From contig OX578276.1 of assembly GCA_951217055.1 (NCBI GenBank), positions 139,125,582 through 139,189,581 on the forward strand: a DNA stretch of 64,000 nucleotides, given 5' to 3'. Both the position numbers and the translations under genes were made by a program. The notes below the pieces were generated by a model. It had not been told where the DNA came from. It saw only the letters and a list, made by a program, of their open reading frames with translations, and did no database searches. Of this stretch, positions 61,385 through 64,000 are shown in pieces. This DNA is from Gerris lacustris (Eukaryota; Arthropoda; Insecta; Hemiptera; Gerridae). Each line of letters starts with the position of its first letter. Position 1 is the first letter of the stretch.

Positions 61385-61495
61385 CCCGACGAAGGAACAG
61401 CGACGAAGGCAGCACCTGCCTAATTGCCTCATCTCTACAAGAAACACCGACAAAGGCAGCACCTGCGTGATTGCACCATCCAGACAAAAGATTAC
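61385..61495 (+). repeat. Two tandem units of about 48 bp
   Basis: GACGAAGGCAGCACCTGC at about 61402 and GACAAAGGCAGCACCTGC at about 61450, each followed by .TGATTGC..CATC-like sequence. Confidence 0.6.
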
Positions 61496-61549
61496 ACCAA
61501 ATATTGGAAAATCCAGGTACAATCTACAATCTACAATCTAGGAAACCAG

Positions 61550-61557
61550 TATAAATA
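61550..61557 (+). promoter_or_regulatory. TATA-box-like sequence
   Basis: TATAAATA in a GC-richer setting. About 80 bp downstream a hammerhead-core-like hairpin (AAGATGCTTCC..TAGCGAAACG) lies at 61632-61662. This might be the promoter end of a retroelement pointing away from the gag remnant's own direction. Context-based guess. Confidence 0.35.
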
Positions 61558-61639
61558 CGCTGTTCTTCTCTCTAGTCGTCTGTTTATCCTGTGTTTGCTT
61601 CGAGTTATCATCACAATACTCTACACCCATAAAGATGCT

Positions 61640-62524
61640 TCCAGTAGTGGTAGCGAAACGTCATCCATCAACTCCACAGTGGTCTTTCTTCTTGCATTCT
61701 AAGTTCCGGTGAAATTTCTTGGGGCATTTGAAACAAGCACGGTTTGCCCAGCTCCAACGACCGTCTACTATAAGTTAATTGAATTTCGGACAGTCAGGTA
61801 ATAGATGTCCAGTTTGTGTTTTGCACATCAAACATACAGCTTCCTTTTCCACCTTACTCATTGCGCAGACAGTCACGCTCCTCTTTCCTGTAGAGTGCTT
61901 CTCTGTATCTTCTTTTTTTACATTAACACTAGGTGGGTTGGTGGCATAGCTTGTTGCATGGGCCTTCTTCTTTATCCATTCTTTAAGTATCATCAGCCCA
62001 TTGAAGTCTAAATGAGGGCGGTAATATTTGTACAATTTCTTAGATAACAATAGGGTTTGATACATATTTAGGGTAGTTAAATTTTCAGCAGTCACGGCAA
62101 TTTGATCACTAATGTGAAATAGACGAGAAGGGAATTTTTTTTTTCTAGTAGTGTTTTCATAGTGTTCAATAATGTCTGGTCTTCCAAAACGCATTTCTAG
62201 TAAATTTAAAATTTCTCTTACACTTCCCGGTACAGCAAGAAGAGATTGCACGACCACCCTGGCCTTTCCCTGTAAGGCTGTCTGTAGTCATGCCATGTTC
62301 TCCTCTTCACAAATGCCGCAAACATCTGTTGCCCGTCTACATTTGTTCACAAAATTTGGGTTTTCAATCAGATTTCCAAAAAAATTAGGTAGTTCAATCT
62401 TAATTACCTGCCTTGTTACAGATTTTGTCATATTCTTGGTTCTCTCCTCGGTCTGAGGTCGTTCAGTCTTAATTTTGTGAAGTTTTGATTCATTAAATTT
62501 TGATTGAATTATTACCAGTCTCAA
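61640..62524 (-). pseudogene. BEL/Pao-like LTR-retrotransposon gag remnant
   Basis: Read on the minus strand from 62524. A segment with KIELPNFFGNL, then RATDVCGICEEENM, matches the K-L-P-x-F-x-G-x..W..F start of the gag-like domain of BEL/Pao elements. After an in-frame TGA (62288-62290) it continues LQTALQGKARVVVQSLLAVP then LEMRFGRPDIIEHY, the most conserved block (L-x-x-R-F-G-R-P) of that domain. A stretch with LKEWIKKKAHATSYA follows, then CLMCKTQTGHLLPDC. After a stop (61775-61777) the same frame goes on to DGRWSWANRACFKC and a CX2CX4HX4C knuckle at 61694-61737. Protease, reverse transcriptase, integrase and LTRs are absent. The family assignment is strong by motif order. The copy is inactive: two stops and no pol. 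Confidence 0.85.
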
Positions 62525-62629
62525 TACGGCATTTGCACCAGTAAATATTTTATAACTATAGTTCTAGGACATATTAATAAAATAATAAATACTCAATTTA
62601 AAGAGCATTAGTGTGATGTTTAAGCACCC

Positions 62630-63045
62630 CAATCAGAAATTAAATCGGTCATTAAACAAAAAGTAGCTCTACAGGTAGAACCGGTGGAGGTACGACAAAA
62701 AGTCACTGACCAAGTCCGTTAGTGCAATTTGCTTTTCGATACGACTTACTGTTTAGCCGCCAAAAATATCTACTTTAAAGTTGCGTTCGCTATCTTTAAT
62801 TTTTTAAGGGGGGTAAACATTTTTTTTTTAAATTAAAAATCAAATTTAGCTCTCTTTAAAGCAGAACCGTTGGAGGTACGACATAAAGGCATAGGACCAA
62901 GTTGTAGATCTTTTAAAATCAGTTACCCTGGTGCAATCTGCTTTTCGATACGACTTACCGTTCAGCCACACAGCCTCCAAAAACTTTAAAGTTGCCATCT
63001 TTAATTTTTTAAAGGAAAGGTAAATTTTTGTTAAACTTTTCGGAT
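62630..63045 (+). repeat. Direct duplication of a 190-bp dispersed repeat
   Basis: GGAGGTACGACA, CTTTTCGATACGACTTAC, AGCCGC/AGCCAC and CTTTAATTTTTTAA blocks occur twice in order (62660-62830 and 62855-63040). A relative in inverse orientation is near 33.62-33.75 kb. Confidence 0.7.
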
Positions 63046-64000
63046 TTTTCCAGTCGGTTTTGGGCCAAGCGAGCCTCTAGGTGGTTTAGAAGTACCTAAA
63101 CATTTTGATTAGCAAGTCTTTTGTTATGCAATGAATGATGCATAATGTAGTCCTGGTTCAATTTTTAGAAACAAACTATTTAGGCATTTCACTTCATTGC
63201 TAGGCCTACATGATAATAGGAAACATAGCCACAAATACATTGCCTGAGTCCCGTTCATATGGATATTCTATTGTATGCTTAGTACATATTCTAGGGTGTG
63301 AAGGCTAGTATATAAATATAACTAAGGTTTTGTCTATGCATTGGACAGAATTGCAACATTTTTGGATTAAATATTATATAAATTAATTTATTTCTACTCG
63401 TCTATAATATGATTTAAAGCATTAGCGATTTTTATCTCAATAACTTTAATCCATGTTGTAATCATTAATTGCATCCTGTTAATGCTTGTAAATGAGTTTT
63501 TCTTTTAAAATAATAATTAATTTTGAACTAATTTGATTGAATTTGCTTATTTTTTATTCATTTTTATTATTCATATATTAAGACTCTTGTTTCGCAAATT
63601 CAGAATAATTAGTTTTTAATATTTTAATTCGCACAATTAAATGATTGTAAAATTAAATTAAAAATGTATTTATCGTGCCTAATTATAAAATAGAGGCATT
63701 TTCGGCATTATACGAAAAATGATTTTATTCTTAATAACTGAATGAATAATGTTTAATACAGTCCTGTTTCCATGTGGAATGAAACTTTTTTGACATTTCA
63801 TTTAATCGCTTGGCCAACATGATAATAGCAAACATAACCACCGATTCTAGCATCAGCCCGGCGTGGAAAGTGGGGTGAAGGCTTGTATAATATATACTAA
63901 GCACATGACACAGTGAAAGATAAAACTGACTCTCGAGTCAATTTTAAATTAAACTATTATCATAAATGCCATTATTAAAAAAAATACTTTTTAGAAGACA
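63046..64000. other. AT-rich sequence with two copies of a dispersed repeat end
   Basis: 63.19-63.31 and 63.80-63.89 kb both carry ACATGATAATAG.AAACATA; the second also has GGTGAAGGCTTGTATAAT. Between them is AT-rich sequence in which nothing was recognised. Confidence 0.5.

Noticed and set aside
61246..61541. Overlapping plus-strand frames of 74-76 codons as a small gene
   Set aside because: Their content comes from the tandem 48-bp units, and neither shows a known motif. The region looks like a promoter or repeat end.
61250..62600. LTRs of the BEL/Pao-like element
   Set aside because: No direct repeat flanks the gag remnant within the window and no primer-binding site was recognised.

Overview
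The window looks like repeat-dominated nuclear DNA of an animal, most likely an arthropod and possibly an insect. It is strongly AT-rich and carries many (TA)n tracts, remnants of Jockey-like, Gypsy-like, Copia-like and BEL/Pao-like retroelements, mariner-like transposon pieces, a Helitron, several Helentron-like non-autonomous families and many foldback elements/MITEs. I found no convincing intact host gene, no rRNA or complete tRNA gene and no CRISPR array. Every long open frame is a simple-repeat translation, a tandem-repeat translation or part of a decayed mobile element. The species call is inference; nothing in the window fixes it.

Layout. 1-4.3 kb: a foldback repeat whose left arm holds a Helitron-like insertion, then a 318-bp (TA)n tract, then a mariner-like foldback with a transposase remnant. 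4.6-8.7 kb: a palindrome with a hammerhead-like motif, a Jockey endonuclease remnant, a family-1 Helentron-like element and a family-3 element. 9.2-14.8 kb: two large foldback elements; the second carries a decayed Cys-rich transposon protein. 15-25 kb: MITEs, hairpins and dispersed repeats. 25.7-27 kb: minus-strand Jockey ORF2 broken by a MITE and a (TA)n expansion. 27.5-35 kb: family-2 Helentron-like elements and a nested 3.2-kb mariner-like foldback. 35.5-36.5 kb: Jockey RNase H and C-terminus.

36.5-41 kb: largely unassigned AT-rich DNA, then two more family-1 elements. 41.4-42.3 kb: a 54-bp minisatellite with an uninterrupted 305-codon frame. 43.7-50.7 kb: Jockey, Gypsy-like and Copia-like remnants, a Helitron with both termini, MITEs and tandem repeats. 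53.4-53.7 kb: a hammerhead-ribozyme-like sequence beside a perfect 28-bp hairpin. 54.8-60.4 kb: tandem repeats, family-2 elements in both orientations and a TAA-flanked MITE. 61.2-62.5 kb: a BEL/Pao-like gag remnant on the minus strand next to a promoter-like stretch on the plus strand. The end of the window holds duplicated dispersed repeats.

The most interesting signal is shared architecture. Several families with unrelated ends all have a 5' subterminal repeat, a short GTCY-type microsatellite, a core, an inverted copy of the 5' repeat near the 3' end, and then a small 3' stem-loop. This is the plan described for Helentron-associated elements (DINE-1/HINE type). In two places an element-free relative of the insertion site lies in the same window and gives the exact insertion boundaries.
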